Part shown: positions 8,303 to 16,712 of the stretch, one piece after another | Position numbering within the stretch: the stretch's first letter is position 1 | Layout of the letters: each line of letters begins with the position of its first letter | DNA from: Gammaproteobacteria bacterium | GTDB lineage: Bacteria; Pseudomonadota; Gammaproteobacteria; GCA-001735895 | DNA: 45,748 nucleotides | Direction of reading: 5' to 3' | NCBI GenBank assembly: GCA_024763505.1 | Contig: JANTFI010000007.1 | Coordinates: forward strand, 1-45,748 | Program-made: the position numbers and the translations under genes | The notes under the pieces: model-generated | Told to the model about the DNA's origin: nothing | Databases searched by the model: none | The model's input: only the letters and a program-made list of their open reading frames with translations

Positions 8303-10165
8303 ATGAGCATACACACTCCGTTACTCGACAATATCAATGACCCGGCCGATCTGCGCTTGCTGACCCCCGATCAATTACCGCAACTGGCTCAGGAATTGCG
8401 TGACTTTGTCATTGAAGCCGTTTCCCGCACCGGCGGTCACCTCGCCTCCGGACTCGGCTCGATCGAATTGACGATTGCGCTGCATTATCTGTACAACACG
8501 CCCGAAGACCGGCTGGTATGGGATGTCGGGCATCAATGCTATCCACACAAGATATTGACCGGGCGCAAAGACCAAATGCCGACACTACGCCAGAAAGATG
8601 GTATCTCGGGCTTCCCGAAGGTGACCGAGTCCAAGTTCGATACCTTCGGCGTCGGTCACTCCAGCACTTCGATCGGTGCCGCGCTGGGCATGGCGATTGC
8701 CGCCGAAGCGCAGGGCATCGAGCGCCAGATCGTTGCCATCATCGGCGATGGCGGTATGTCGGCAGGCATGGCTTTCGAAGCGCTGAACCATGCCGGCAGT
8801 CTCGACACCGATCTGCTGGTGATTCTGAATGACAATGAAATGTCGATTTCACCCAATGTCGGCGCGATGTCGAAATACCTGTCTCGAATCTGGTCCGGCA
8901 GTTTTTATTCAAGCATGCGCGCCGGCAGTAAAAAGGTGTTGTCACAAATTCCCAGTGCCTGGGAACTGGCCAAGCGCGCCGAAGAGCATATCAAGGGGAT
9001 GGTGGTTCCCGGCACGCTGTTTGAAGAAATGGGCTTTTCCTATTTCGGTCCGGTCGACGGACACGACCTGGGTAACCTGATGCAATTGCTCGGCAACCTG
9101 AAAAAACTCAAGGGTCCGCGCCTGCTGCATATCGTGACCCAAAAAGGCAAGGGCTATGAACCAGCCGAACAGGATGCCTGCCGCTTTCACGGCACCGGGC
9201 CGTTTGATATTGCCAGTGGCCGCGCGACCACAAGCGCCAACCAGCAACAGCAAAGTTTTACCCAGGCTTTTTCCGGCTGGGTAGAAGCCAAGGGCCAGCA
9301 ACAGTCGCGTCTGCACGTTATCACACCGGCGATGCGCGAAGGCTCTGGTCTGGTCGGATTTTCGCAAAAATTCCCACAACGTTTTCACGATGTCGGCATC
9401 GCTGAACAGCATGCCGTGACGCTGGCCGCCGGCATGGCGATGGATGGACTCAAACCGCTGGTGGCGATTTATTCGACCTTTTTGCAGCGCGCCTATGATC
9501 AATTGATCCACGATGTTGCGATCCAGCATCTGGATGTCCTGTTCGCGGTCGATCGCGCCGGTATCGTCGGAGCCGATGGCGCGACCCACACTGGCAATTT
9601 CGATATCAGCTACAGCCGCTGTATCCCCGGTATCATCATTATGACACCGGCCAACACAACAGACCTGCATGCCCTGCTCAACACCGGTTATGAGTTCCCC
9701 GGTCCGGCTCTGGTGCGCTACCCGCGTGATAATTGTGAAAAGACCGAGCAGATCAATTGCACCGACAGCTACCCGATCGGCACCTCCGAAACCCTGCGTC
9801 AGGGGCAGCATATCGCCTTGCTGGTGTTCGGGCCGTTTCTGCATATCGCCGAACAACTGGCCGAACAGTTTGACTGCACGCTGGTCAATATGCGCTTCGT
9901 CAAACCGCTGGATCAAGAATGCCTGCAGCAACTGGCGAGTGATCATAGCCATTTTGTCACGCTGGAAGATAACACCGTCATCGGTGGCGCGGGCAGCGCG
10001 GTCAGTGAGTGTGTCCACCAGCATCAATGGCCGGTTCAGTGCCATCACTTTGGCTTGCAGGATGAATTTCCGGCCCAGGGCAGCCGTGAACAGATTCTGG
10101 AGCAAAACGGCATATCCGCCGAACAACTGGGTCAGGCACTGGAAAACATTCGTCAATCCAGCTGA
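8303..10165 (+). CDS. dxs: 1-deoxy-D-xylulose-5-phosphate synthase
   Basis: Dxs joins pyruvate and glyceraldehyde 3-phosphate, using thiamine diphosphate, in the first step of the MEP isoprenoid pathway. The 620 residues equal the length of the E. coli enzyme. Visible motifs are DVGHQCYPHKILTGR (about 74-88), the thiamine-diphosphate motif GDGGMSAGMAFEALN (148-162) continuing to ILNDNEM, and the catalytic GIAEQHAVTLAAGMA. The frame stays open upstream to 7988, but the ATG at 8303 matches the family N-terminus (MSIHTPLLDNI) and avoids overlap with ispA. It is the last gene of xseB-ispA-dxs, giving substrate for IspA further down the pathway. Confidence 0.98.
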   Translation: MSIHTPLLDNINDPADLRLLTPDQLPQLAQELRDFVIEAVSRTGGHLASGLGSIELTIALHYLYNTPEDRLVWDVGHQCYPHKILTGRKDQMPTLRQKDGISGFPKVTESKFDTFGVGHSSTSIGAALGMAIAAEAQGIERQIVAIIGDGGMSAGMAFEALNHAGSLDTDLLVILNDNEMSISPNVGAMSKYLSRIWSGSFYSSMRAGSKKVLSQIPSAWELAKRAEEHIKGMVVPGTLFEEMGFSYFGPVDGHDLGNLMQLLGNLKKLKGPRLLHIVTQKGKGYEPAEQDACRFHGTGPFDIASGRATTSANQQQQSFTQAFSGWVEAKGQQQSRLHVITPAMREGSGLVGFSQKFPQRFHDVGIAEQHAVTLAAGMAMDGLKPLVAIYSTFLQRAYDQLIHDVAIQHLDVLFAVDRAGIVGADGATHTGNFDISYSRCIPGIIIMTPANTTDLHALLNTGYEFPGPALVRYPRDNCEKTEQINCTDSYPIGTSETLRQGQHIALLVFGPFLHIAEQLAEQFDCTLVNMRFVKPLDQECLQQLASDHSHFVTLEDNTVIGGAGSAVSECVHQHQWPVQCHHFGLQDEFPAQGSREQILEQNGISAEQLGQALENIRQSS

Positions 10166-10259
10166 TTCCTCAACTCCCCGACACAGTCCGCATCCGCAGA
10201 CTCAGGACACCACCGCTGAAGCTCAACCAACCCACGGCATAGCTGTTTTTTTCGCCCAT

Positions 10260-10284
10260 CCGGCCGGCGGAAACCGCTGGCTGG
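10260..10284. repeat. Strong GC-rich inverted repeat after dxs
   Basis: An 11-base arm (10260-10270, CCGGCCGGCGG) and its near-complement (10274-10284, CCGCTGGCTGG) pair with two G-U wobbles around an AAA loop. No T-run follows on either strand, so it is not a standard intrinsic terminator, although it lies in the dxs-csp gap where one would be expected. It could be a Rho-related or 3'-end-protecting hairpin. The rest of the 277-base gap shows nothing else apart from the csp promoter. Confidence 0.5.
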
Positions 10285-10408
10285 TCGGGAGCCTGAAGCA
10301 GAATGGGCTTTGAAATCGACCTGGAATACCGTTCATCGGCAATTTTCCATTGCTATCGTTAATCTTTCTCGCATACAATGGCTTTAACTTGCTGTTTTTA
10401 TGGCAGGT

Positions 10409-10414
10409 TATAAT
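10409..10414 (+). promoter_or_regulatory. Candidate -10 element of the cold-shock gene
   Basis: A perfect TATAAT lies 28 bases before the csp ATG. No good -35 hexamer is seen at normal spacing (TTAACT at 19 bases is the best). The predicted leader is only about 20 bases, so the long cold-responsive 5' leader of cspA-type genes is absent. Confidence 0.5.
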
Positions 10415-10442
10415 TTGTTTATATCACCAAAAAGAGAATATT

Positions 10443-10652
10443 ATGTCTGAATTAGTATCTGGAACTGTGAAATGGTTTAACGACTCCAAGGGCTTTGGAT
10501 TTATTTCGCAGGATAGTGGGCAGGATGTATTTGTTCATTTCAGCGTCATCAATGCAGAGGGTCACAAGACCCTGAAAGAAGGCCAGAAAGTGACCATGAA
10601 TGTCACCGAAGGCGCCAAAGGCTTGCAGGCTGAAAACGTAACACCCGTCTGA
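10443..10652 (+). CDS. Cold-shock domain protein, CspA/CspC/CspE family
   Basis: A 69-residue single-stranded nucleic-acid-binding protein with the two RNA-binding motifs KGFGFI and VFVHFS, in the normal cold-shock beta-barrel fold ([16 protein letters not shown]...). Such proteins melt RNA secondary structure or act as antiterminators. The ATG at 10443 follows an AGAGAA ribosome binding site; the frame runs further upstream but is not coding there. The short leader argues for constitutive rather than cold-induced expression, though this is inference. A strong terminator follows at 10716-10748. Confidence 0.95.
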   Translation: MSELVSGTVKWFNDSKGFGFISQDSGQDVFVHFSVINAEGHKTLKEGQKVTMNVTEGAKGLQAENVTPV

Positions 10653-10715
10653 TATAGAACTGGCTGCCGACAATACCCATAAAATTGTTAAGTTATATAT
10701 TGACCTGATCAAGAT

Positions 10716-10748
10716 AAAATACCTGAGTCTTTAACTCAGGTATTTTTA
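10716..10748 (+). terminator. Rho-independent terminator between csp and tusE
   Basis: A perfect 13-base inverted repeat (10716-10728 and 10734-10746, core ACCTGAGT/ACTCAGGT) with loop CTTTA ends in a T-rich run (TATTTTTAT). Because the arms include A- and T-runs, it could work in both directions. It ends only 14 bases before the tusE start codon. Confidence 0.9.
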
Positions 10749-10761
10749 TAAGAGGTATTCA

Positions 10762-11097
10762 ATGGAAGCCATTGTCAATGGTAAAACCATTCAGCTCAGT
10801 GAAGCAGGATGGCTGGAAAATCTGGACGAATGGAGTCCGGAGCTGGCAGAAGAGATTGCCAAAAACGAGAAGGTCCCCGAACTCACTGAAGAGCACTGGG
10901 ATATCATCAATCTTGCTCGTGAGTATTTTCAGGAAAATGGCGTCGTTTGCGAACCACGCGCTTTTTCCAAACTGATGAAAAAGAAATACGGCAAGGACCG
11001 CAGCGACCAGAAATACATTTATTCTCTGTTCCCGACGGGTCTGATAAAATGTGCCAACAAGATTGCAGGCCTGCCGCGTCCAAAGGGATGCAGCTGA
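10762..11097 (+). CDS. tusE: TusE/DsrC-family sulfur relay protein
   Basis: DsrC/TusE proteins carry persulfide on a penultimate C-terminal cysteine, passing sulfur to MnmA for 2-thiouridine (TusE) or to the Dsr sulfur-oxidation system (DsrC). The 111-residue product has the family N-terminus (VNGKTIQLSEAGWLENLDEW), EEHWDIINLAREYF, LFPTG, and the tail KIAGLPRPKGCS with its penultimate cysteine. The second DsrC cysteine, expected directly before KIAGLP, is asparagine here, but a cysteine sits two residues earlier (IKCANKIAG), so I favour a TusE-like role. No tusBCD or dsr genes are in the window. The ribosome binding site AGAGG lies directly after a terminator. Confidence 0.88.
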   Translation: MEAIVNGKTIQLSEAGWLENLDEWSPELAEEIAKNEKVPELTEEHWDIINLAREYFQENGVVCEPRAFSKLMKKKYGKDRSDQKYIYSLFPTGLIKCANKIAGLPRPKGCS

Positions 11098-11122
11098 TCT
11101 TCTTTCAACCCTGAGCACCATC

Positions 11123-11150
11123 AAGGCGACCTGATAGTCGCCTTTTTTTA
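11123..11150 (+). terminator. Rho-independent terminator after tusE
   Basis: The 8-base stem AAGGCGAC (11123-11130) and GTCGCCTT (11137-11144), with a six-base loop, runs into seven T residues. It stands 25 bases past the tusE stop and separates tusE from folE2. Confidence 0.92.
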
Positions 11151-11214
11151 TTCTGACCACTCACCTATTGACGCTGAAACCACGCTACGCAATATCTAAT
11201 TTAGAGGACAATCC

Positions 11215-12018
11215 ATGAATCAAGCTTCCAACTGTGATATCCCGGACGTACAGGGAAGTGCCGACAAACGAAAGATCGCCATCAACAGGGTCGGCATCAA
11301 GGATATCCGCCACCCGGTCATCGTCAAGGACCGGTCAGATGGGCAGCAACACACGATTGCTACCTTCAATATGTATGTATTTTTACCGCATCACTTCAAA
11401 GGAACGCATATGTCGCGTTTCGTCAAGATTCTGAACGATCACGAAAAAGAGATTTCAACCGCCTCCTTCAATGACATGCTGACCGAAATGTCCGAATTAC
11501 TGGAAGCGGATTCCGGCCATATCGAAATGAGCTTTCCGTATTTTGTCAGCAAGAAAGCACCGGTTTCCGAAGTCGCGTCGCTGATGGATTACAACGTCAC
11601 TCTGATCGGCGAAATCAAGGATGGCAAAACCCAGACCCGGATCAAGGTCGAGGTACCCGTCACCAGTCTGTGTCCCTGTTCCAAATCGATTTCCGATTAT
11701 GGCGCCCATAACCAGCGCTCGCATGTCACCGTCAACGTCAAGACAGGCGGCTTCATGTGGATCGAGGAATTGATCGAGCTGGTGGAAAAACAGGCTTCTT
11801 GCGAACTGTACGGGTTACTGAAAAGACCGGATGAAAAGCATGTCACCGAACGCGCTTATGACAACCCGAAATTCGTCGAAGACATGGTGCGGGATGTCGC
11901 AGTGAAACTCAATGAAGACGAGCGTATTCGCAGCTATGTGCTGGAGTCCGAAAATTTCGAATCCATCCATAATCATTCCGCGTATGCACTGATCGAATAC
12001 GACAAGGACGCGAACTGA
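11215..12018 (+). CDS. folE2: GTP cyclohydrolase FolE2 (type IB)
   Basis: FolE2 converts GTP to dihydroneopterin triphosphate, the first step of folate and queuosine-type pterin synthesis. Type IB enzymes use varied divalent metals and replace the zinc-dependent FolE, often under zinc limitation. The 267 residues contain the family motifs [19 protein letters not shown], the cysteine-containing [12 protein letters not shown] (C153, C155) and [12 protein letters not shown], and the conserved [11 protein letters not shown] end. The ATG at 11215 follows a TAGAGGA ribosome binding site. I see no Zur-like operator upstream. The gene converges with the minus-strand 217-residue membrane gene, leaving only 16 bases between them. 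Confidence 0.96.
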   Translation: MNQASNCDIPDVQGSADKRKIAINRVGIKDIRHPVIVKDRSDGQQHTIATFNMYVFLPHHFKGTHMSRFVKILNDHEKEISTASFNDMLTEMSELLEADSGHIEMSFPYFVSKKAPVSEVASLMDYNVTLIGEIKDGKTQTRIKVEVPVTSLCPCSKSISDYGAHNQRSHVTVNVKTGGFMWIEELIELVEKQASCELYGLLKRPDEKHVTERAYDNPKFVEDMVRDVAVKLNEDERIRSYVLESENFESIHNHSAYALIEYDKDAN

Positions 12019-12034
12019 ACCAGCGTAAACCGAA

Positions 12035-12688
12035 CTACAGCACCGCCGCCCGGGCAACCGGGTTGGCCGGGCGCACCAGCAAACCACCCTGCCCGATCGA
12101 GATTTCGTATTGTGCGCCATCGGCCATCGGCATAAACACACTCTGACCGAACAACGTGTCCACTAATGACACCTGCTGTCTGAACAACCGTTGTAATTTC
12201 CAGATATCCAGCCCGCGACCCGGTGGCGACAGCCGATGCAAGCTCGGTAATCTTTGACGCGCCTGCTCGATATCTTCGAACCGCCCGCTCAACCGATCCA
12301 GCTGATAATAACTGTCCAGCCCGATCAGATTGGCCCAGCTCTTCCATTTCAGAATACGCGCATCCAGCTGCCATTGATCGCCTTCCAGCATAAAATACTG
12401 TGGTTCCCGTGATTTATCCTGCCAGGCGATGGATAGTTGGTATTGCTGCGGCTTGATGCGATGCAGATAGATCTGGGCCAACGGTTGCTCCCAGGTCAGC
12501 CGCTGGTAATTATGCAGATTGGAGAAAACCAGCAACACCAACAGAAATCCAACCAGCAGCAAAGCACCCTGCGTGCCCCACAGCAACCCGGACCACAGTC
12601 GCCGCCGCTTCAACTGATGCACGACTCTCCAGCCCAGCAGGCTGAATAAAACTGCCAGCACCGCCAGTAAGATCGAAAGACCGATCAT
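12035..12688 (-). CDS. Conserved membrane protein, unknown function
   Basis: The 217-residue product has two N-terminal membrane segments (about 1-20, MIGLSILLAVLAVLFSLLG, and 35-60, LLWGTQGALLLVGFLLVLLV). A soluble domain follows with LIGLDSYYQLDRLSGRFED, SLHRLSPPGRGLDIWKL and a C-terminal FMPMADGAQYEISIGQGGLL. It resembles proteins loosely labelled cation/multidrug efflux pump in other gammaproteobacteria, but nothing here supports a pump function. It is the last gene of a minus-strand series and lies 45 bases after the 620-residue membrane gene. Confidence 0.7.
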   Translation of the reverse strand: MIGLSILLAVLAVLFSLLGWRVVHQLKRRRLWSGLLWGTQGALLLVGFLLVLLVFSNLHNYQRLTWEQPLAQIYLHRIKPQQYQLSIAWQDKSREPQYFMLEGDQWQLDARILKWKSWANLIGLDSYYQLDRLSGRFEDIEQARQRLPSLHRLSPPGRGLDIWKLQRLFRQQVSLVDTLFGQSVFMPMADGAQYEISIGQGGLLVRPANPVARAAVL

Positions 12689-12733
12689 ACCGGCAGATTC
12701 CTTTGCTGAACCCTCATGTGCACATCCCTGTTG

Positions 12734-14596
12734 TCAATCGAAACTGAAGCCATTGAGCACATTATATCGCAGGATATTCCCCAGCGGATAGATCAGCGGC
12801 TCAGTCTTCGCAACCCAGTCCAGCACATCAGCCCAGCCACCATATTGCTGGCGTGTTTCCGATAACAGATCGATATAGGCCGGTTGGCTGTAGATTCGGT
12901 AATCATGGCGCATCGGCATTAGCAATACCAGCGCCAGCATCAGCGAAAACAGGCTCCAGCGCAGCCACGGCTTTTCCTCGATCATCAGGAATACCAGATT
13001 GAGAATCAGATTGATCGCATTAAGCAAACCGAACACCAGCGAAAAGGCAATGGCTACTGCCGGGATCACCAGGTTTCGCAGACTTGCCTTGCCGGAAGCC
13101 TCGGAAGGCGCGCCATCCTGATACCAGCCGGTATCGGCCTGCAAGCGGTTCAACAAGGCCCGCCGACGGGCGTCGAAAACTGGCGCCAGAAACCGCTGGT
13201 CAAATGCTTCATATGAAAGACCGATCGCAACCGGATGGCGGTAGAATTCTCCAAGCGCACGAGCCAGAACGCTTTGCATTTGCTCGATCGAAACAAACCG
13301 CTGTAAATCGCTTCGAGGCGGCAAACTGGCGCTAAACTGATCAATGATTTGTGCATCGTATTGCTGACGAAAGCGTTGATCCAACTGACTGCGAATACCC
13401 GCCAGCAAGACTGAATACTGATCGAATTGCCAGTCACTGCGTGGTTCAATGCCTTGTTGTTGTAAAAATAAGAACACGGTAGAGCGAAATCCGGCGCTGG
13501 TCAGGTAACCCAATCGATCGGTATAGACCCGGCTTAACCCTGCTTTCAGCGCGACCGAAAGATAGCGTAGCTCGCGAATCTTCATTTCAATCAAATCCGC
13601 CTGTTTGAGACAGCTAAAGCCTGTAATTTCTACTTTCTGACTTTGTACACACCACTGCGAAACCGGGCTGTAAAACCCCAGTTGACCGGCCAGCCTGGAT
13701 TCCGCCTGTTGTCCAGCCCCGATCCTACAACTCTCCGATGCACAGCGGTTCAAGCGTTGCTGTACGGTCAACAGCAAATACTGCACGGCGGCGATACTCG
13801 TCTCCGCTATCTCGTCGATTCCGGGGTTTTGTGCCAACCGCTGTTGATAAACCTGCCATTTTTCCAACGCAGCGTTCATCGCCTGCTGGTAGAGTTCGAT
13901 GGCCTCCTCGGTCGATTCTGCCTGGCGCTGTTCCAGTTCATCCACGCGATGCTGATAGCGTTGATATTGTTGCAGGATTTTTTGACTGGCAAACAAGTAA
14001 GCACGGTACAAACGATGACTGACATCCTGTTGCTGGGTTTGCACGGCATAGCGGGTAATCTTGTCCAGTTCGCGTTCGAGTATCGCCCGCATATGGCTGG
14101 ACTGATAAGCCAGTAACCCCGACAGAGTGATAAACATCTTGCCCTCGGCGGTTTCCAGCAATAATTCATCGGTAGAAAGCGCTTCGATTTCGACAAAGCC
14201 GTTGGCCACTCCGTATTTCAGCAGGCTGAGAATCTCGGCGCTGCGTCGGGTGTCGGCTGAAGACAGGTTGACCAGGCTATCGACCAAACGCTTTTGCCCG
14301 ACAAAAACCAGTGGAAACACCAGTAGCGCGATCAGCAGGAAACGCATCCACAGCTTGAAAAACCCTGCCTGACTGCGTGGCGATATAAAAATTCGCCACG
14401 CAAACAAAGTAGCTCCGGCTGCCGAAATCGAGCGCCCGTAGAGTTCCAGCTGACCATAATCCGTAGTTGGGGAAAACGCAGCTGAGGCATCCAGAATGCG
14501 TGCATTGAATGACAACTCTACCGTCAGATACAACAGGTTGAGCAAAATGAAAAACAGAGTGTAGAAAGATCCGGTAAGCGAATGCAGCCAGCGCAT
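12734..14596 (-). CDS. Large membrane protein with extracytoplasmic coiled-coil domain, function unknown
   Basis: I do not recognise this 620-residue protein. Three hydrophobic segments lie near 10-30, 55-71 and 82-100, then a soluble helical stretch of about 400 residues rich in Q, E and R (coiled-coil likely around 195-260), then two membrane segments near 508-538 and 546-562. Four cysteines occur in close pairs (C284/C290 and C316/C329) inside the soluble part, which suggests disulfides and therefore a periplasmic location. It begins three bases after the stop of the small exported protein and is followed by the 217-residue membrane protein, implying one complex or pathway. Start ATG 14596 fits a membrane-anchored N-terminus. 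Confidence 0.65.
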   Translation of the reverse strand: MRWLHSLTGSFYTLFFILLNLLYLTVELSFNARILDASAAFSPTTDYGQLELYGRSISAAGATLFAWRIFISPRSQAGFFKLWMRFLLIALLVFPLVFVGQKRLVDSLVNLSSADTRRSAEILSLLKYGVANGFVEIEALSTDELLLETAEGKMFITLSGLLAYQSSHMRAILERELDKITRYAVQTQQQDVSHRLYRAYLFASQKILQQYQRYQHRVDELEQRQAESTEEAIELYQQAMNAALEKWQVYQQRLAQNPGIDEIAETSIAAVQYLLLTVQQRLNRCASESCRIGAGQQAESRLAGQLGFYSPVSQWCVQSQKVEITGFSCLKQADLIEMKIRELRYLSVALKAGLSRVYTDRLGYLTSAGFRSTVFLFLQQQGIEPRSDWQFDQYSVLLAGIRSQLDQRFRQQYDAQIIDQFSASLPPRSDLQRFVSIEQMQSVLARALGEFYRHPVAIGLSYEAFDQRFLAPVFDARRRALLNRLQADTGWYQDGAPSEASGKASLRNLVIPAVAIAFSLVFGLLNAINLILNLVFLMIEEKPWLRWSLFSLMLALVLLMPMRHDYRIYSQPAYIDLLSETRQQYGGWADVLDWVAKTEPLIYPLGNILRYNVLNGFSFD

Positions 14597-14599
14597 GAA

Positions 14600-14881
14600 T
14601 CAGGGCCGCTCTTTCTGCCTTGAGCTGACCACCAGCGGTTGTAATCCGGTGGTATTGGCGGGATTGGCAGGTAGCTTCAACGGTGGTGTGATGCGCTCCG
14701 GTTGCCACGGTTGGTAAGATTGTTGTCGCCTCGGCATCGGCTGGCTAAAAACCAGACGGCCGGATGCATCCTGCTGCATCCCCCAGGATTGCAGTAAATA
14801 TTCCTCCTGCAAGCCCATAGCAAGCGTTGGCAACAACATGAAAGCCAGCACGACCCATGCGGCAAACAAGCGTACTGCCAT
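14600..14881 (-). CDS. Small exported protein, unknown function
   Basis: The 93-residue protein starts MAVRLFAAWVVLAFMLLPTL and carries a probable signal peptide or single anchor (about 1-22), then a short proline- and glutamine-rich tail. I chose the ATG at 14881 because it overlaps the stop of the upstream hydrolase by one base (TGATG), a typical coupling junction; the frame extends further upstream to 14938 but there it runs inside the neighbouring gene. It directly precedes the 620-residue membrane protein and may be its partner. No family recognised. Confidence 0.6.
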   Translation of the reverse strand: MAVRLFAAWVVLAFMLLPTLAMGLQEEYLLQSWGMQQDASGRLVFSQPMPRRQQSYQPWQPERITPPLKLPANPANTTGLQPLVVSSRQKERP

Positions 14882-15633
14882 CAGATTTCCACCCATGCGA
14901 ACCCCTGTTGCTGGCTGGCCAGCACGGTATGGCGGCAATCGATATGGGTTTCCAGTAATTGCTGCACCAAATCTGGTGAATTATTCTTTTCGGAGATATG
15001 CGCCGCAATCAGGCAATCAAGATTTCGGGTGTCGATTTGCTGCAGCAATTGCAGCGATTGCGCATTCGACAAATGCCCCAACTGTCCACCGACGCGGCGT
15101 TTCAGGTGATAGGGATATGGTCCGTCCATCAGCATACTTTCATCGTAATTGAATTCCAGTAACAGTCCATTCAGACCGGTAAAGGCCTGTTTCATATGTG
15201 TGGTAACATGGCCGCAGTCGGTCAGAATCCCGACTCGGCGATCGCGATCGGTTTGAATAAAAACAAACTGCAAAGGCTCGGCAGCATCGTGCGGCACGGT
15301 CACAGCTTGCAACTGCAAGTCATCCCCGAGGACAATGATTTGACCGCCGCAAATCGCTTGATATTGCTGCAGACCGAGTGCCCGAGCGGTGCCGACACTG
15401 GTCAGCAGCGGGACATTGCAACAGCTCTGCAAGCGTCCAATACCGGCACCATGGTCAGAATGTTCGTGGGTGACCAGAATCGCAGTCAGATCGGTCAGAG
15501 TCAGCGACAGTTTTTGCAGTCGCAACTCGAGTTGTCGCAGGGAAAACCCGCAATCGATCAGCACACAGTGTTCACCGCAGCGTAACAACGTCGCATTGCC
15601 CTTGCTGCCGCTACCCAGAGAAGCAAGCTGCAT
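14881..15633 (-). CDS. YycJ/WalJ-type metallo-beta-lactamase-fold hydrolase
   Basis: The 250-residue protein carries the metal signature THEHSDHG (55-62), an opening SLGSGSKGNATLLRCG, a middle ILTDCGHVT, and late HLSN and AAHISEKNNSPD segments, all typical of the YycJ group of MBL proteins, some of which act as nucleases. It has no signal peptide. It is placed nine bases after bamC and overlaps the next gene by one base, so it belongs to the dapA-bamC transcript, as seen in several gammaproteobacteria. Substrate unknown. Confidence 0.85.
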   Translation of the reverse strand: MQLASLGSGSKGNATLLRCGEHCVLIDCGFSLRQLELRLQKLSLTLTDLTAILVTHEHSDHGAGIGRLQSCCNVPLLTSVGTARALGLQQYQAICGGQIIVLGDDLQLQAVTVPHDAAEPLQFVFIQTDRDRRVGILTDCGHVTTHMKQAFTGLNGLLLEFNYDESMLMDGPYPYHLKRRVGGQLGHLSNAQSLQLLQQIDTRNLDCLIAAHISEKNNSPDLVQQLLETHIDCRHTVLASQQQGFAWVEI

Positions 15634-15641
15634 CCGGCGCT

Positions 15642-16712
15642 TTACTTCAATTGCTCGGTCAGAAAATTCAACAGCTTGACGGCCTGTCGGTCATGTACAG
15701 AACTGCCGGCACTTCCCAGCACATCGATGCGGGTGGTGTTGGAGCCGACACTGTCTTCGAGCCGGATAGCAATATCTTGATCGCCTTTTTCAATGACCGC
15801 CAACTCTCCGAGTGTCTTTCCATCCAGTTTCAGGGTTGCCTGTTCTCCGTCCATTTCCAGATCACGAATGGCGACAGCCAGTTTATCCATGCGGTAGCGC
15901 AAACGGTTCAAGGTTTGCTGCAAACCGCCCTGCACCAGCACATAGGGTAAATCATCCTTGTCCAGCTCCAGTTTACTGCGCGGCTGCAATGGAGCAAGGC
16001 GATCCAGTTGCTGCTCTACCTGGGCATCTTTCAGGCCCAGAAAGATCATGAATCGCTTCAGCATTTCCACTTCCTTGCTGTTGTCCGACGGCACAAATTG
16101 CCAACCGCTCTTCAACCCGGTGTTATCCAGTGCATCGGTATTTTCATCGACCACCAGTTCTTTACCGCGATGTACGATATAGACGCGCGTAGCGCTGTCA
16201 CCGTCTCTTTCGACTCGGGTAACATATTTGTCACGGCTTTCCGCCGCGCGCATGGTTGCCAGCATCGATGCAAAAAAGGAGTCATTGCCCGATTTCATCG
16301 ACAGCCACTCGGTTTCCATCAGCCCCAGTTGAGGTTCATCCTTGATCAGTCGAAATCCCTGATCAGCCCAGTATTTTCTCAGCAGTGGAAAAACCTGTTC
16401 CACCGGTCGCTGGACGGAAAGCCAGTAGATGCCATTGTCTTGATGTAGTTCGACGCCGTCGATTTTCGGCAAGGTCCGGTTGTCGACATTCATATTGCCG
16501 GTTTCCACAAAGCGGCCCTTATTTTCAGCCGTGCCGACGCTGGAGCCCGGCAGGGACAGGTTCTTGTTCGATTCGGTCGAAACCAGATCGGGCGGTAATT
16601 CGAGCGTCGGTGTGATAACACTTTTACGATAGTTGATACCATCGCTCGATGAGCTGCTGCAGGCCAGTTGGGTGGCTGCGATCAGCACGATGAAAAACCA
16701 GTTTTTATTCAA
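15642..16712 (-). CDS. bamC: Outer-membrane assembly lipoprotein BamC (NlpB)
   Basis: BamC is a lipoprotein of the BAM machine that folds beta-barrel proteins into the outer membrane. The 356 residues start with a lipoprotein signal peptide (MNKNWFFIVLIAATQLAC, lipid-bearing C18), then the unstructured segment with LELPPDLV that in E. coli contacts BamD, and two helix-grip domains (PVEQVFPLLRKYWADQGF and LQQTLNRLRYRMDKLAVAI). The length is near the usual 340-350. Its ATG overlaps the dapA stop by four bases (ATGA), the classical dapA-bamC order. Confidence 0.95.
   Translation of the reverse strand: MNKNWFFIVLIAATQLACSSSSSDGINYRKSVITPTLELPPDLVSTESNKNLSLPGSSVGTAENKGRFVETGNMNVDNRTLPKIDGVELHQDNGIYWLSVQRPVEQVFPLLRKYWADQGFRLIKDEPQLGLMETEWLSMKSGNDSFFASMLATMRAAESRDKYVTRVERDGDSATRVYIVHRGKELVVDENTDALDNTGLKSGWQFVPSDNSKEVEMLKRFMIFLGLKDAQVEQQLDRLAPLQPRSKLELDKDDLPYVLVQGGLQQTLNRLRYRMDKLAVAIRDLEMDGEQATLKLDGKTLGELAVIEKGDQDIAIRLEDSVGSNTTRIDVLGSAGSSVHDRQAVKLLNFLTEQLK

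Noticed and set aside
8942-10156. 404-codon open frame on the minus strand opposite dxs
   Set aside because: It is a complete antisense shadow of dxs, which has clear thiamine-diphosphate motifs. The antisense translation has no recognisable domain.
11168-11196. TTGACG upstream of folE2 as a promoter -35
   Set aside because: No acceptable -10 element is found at 16-18 bases; the best hexamers match only three positions.
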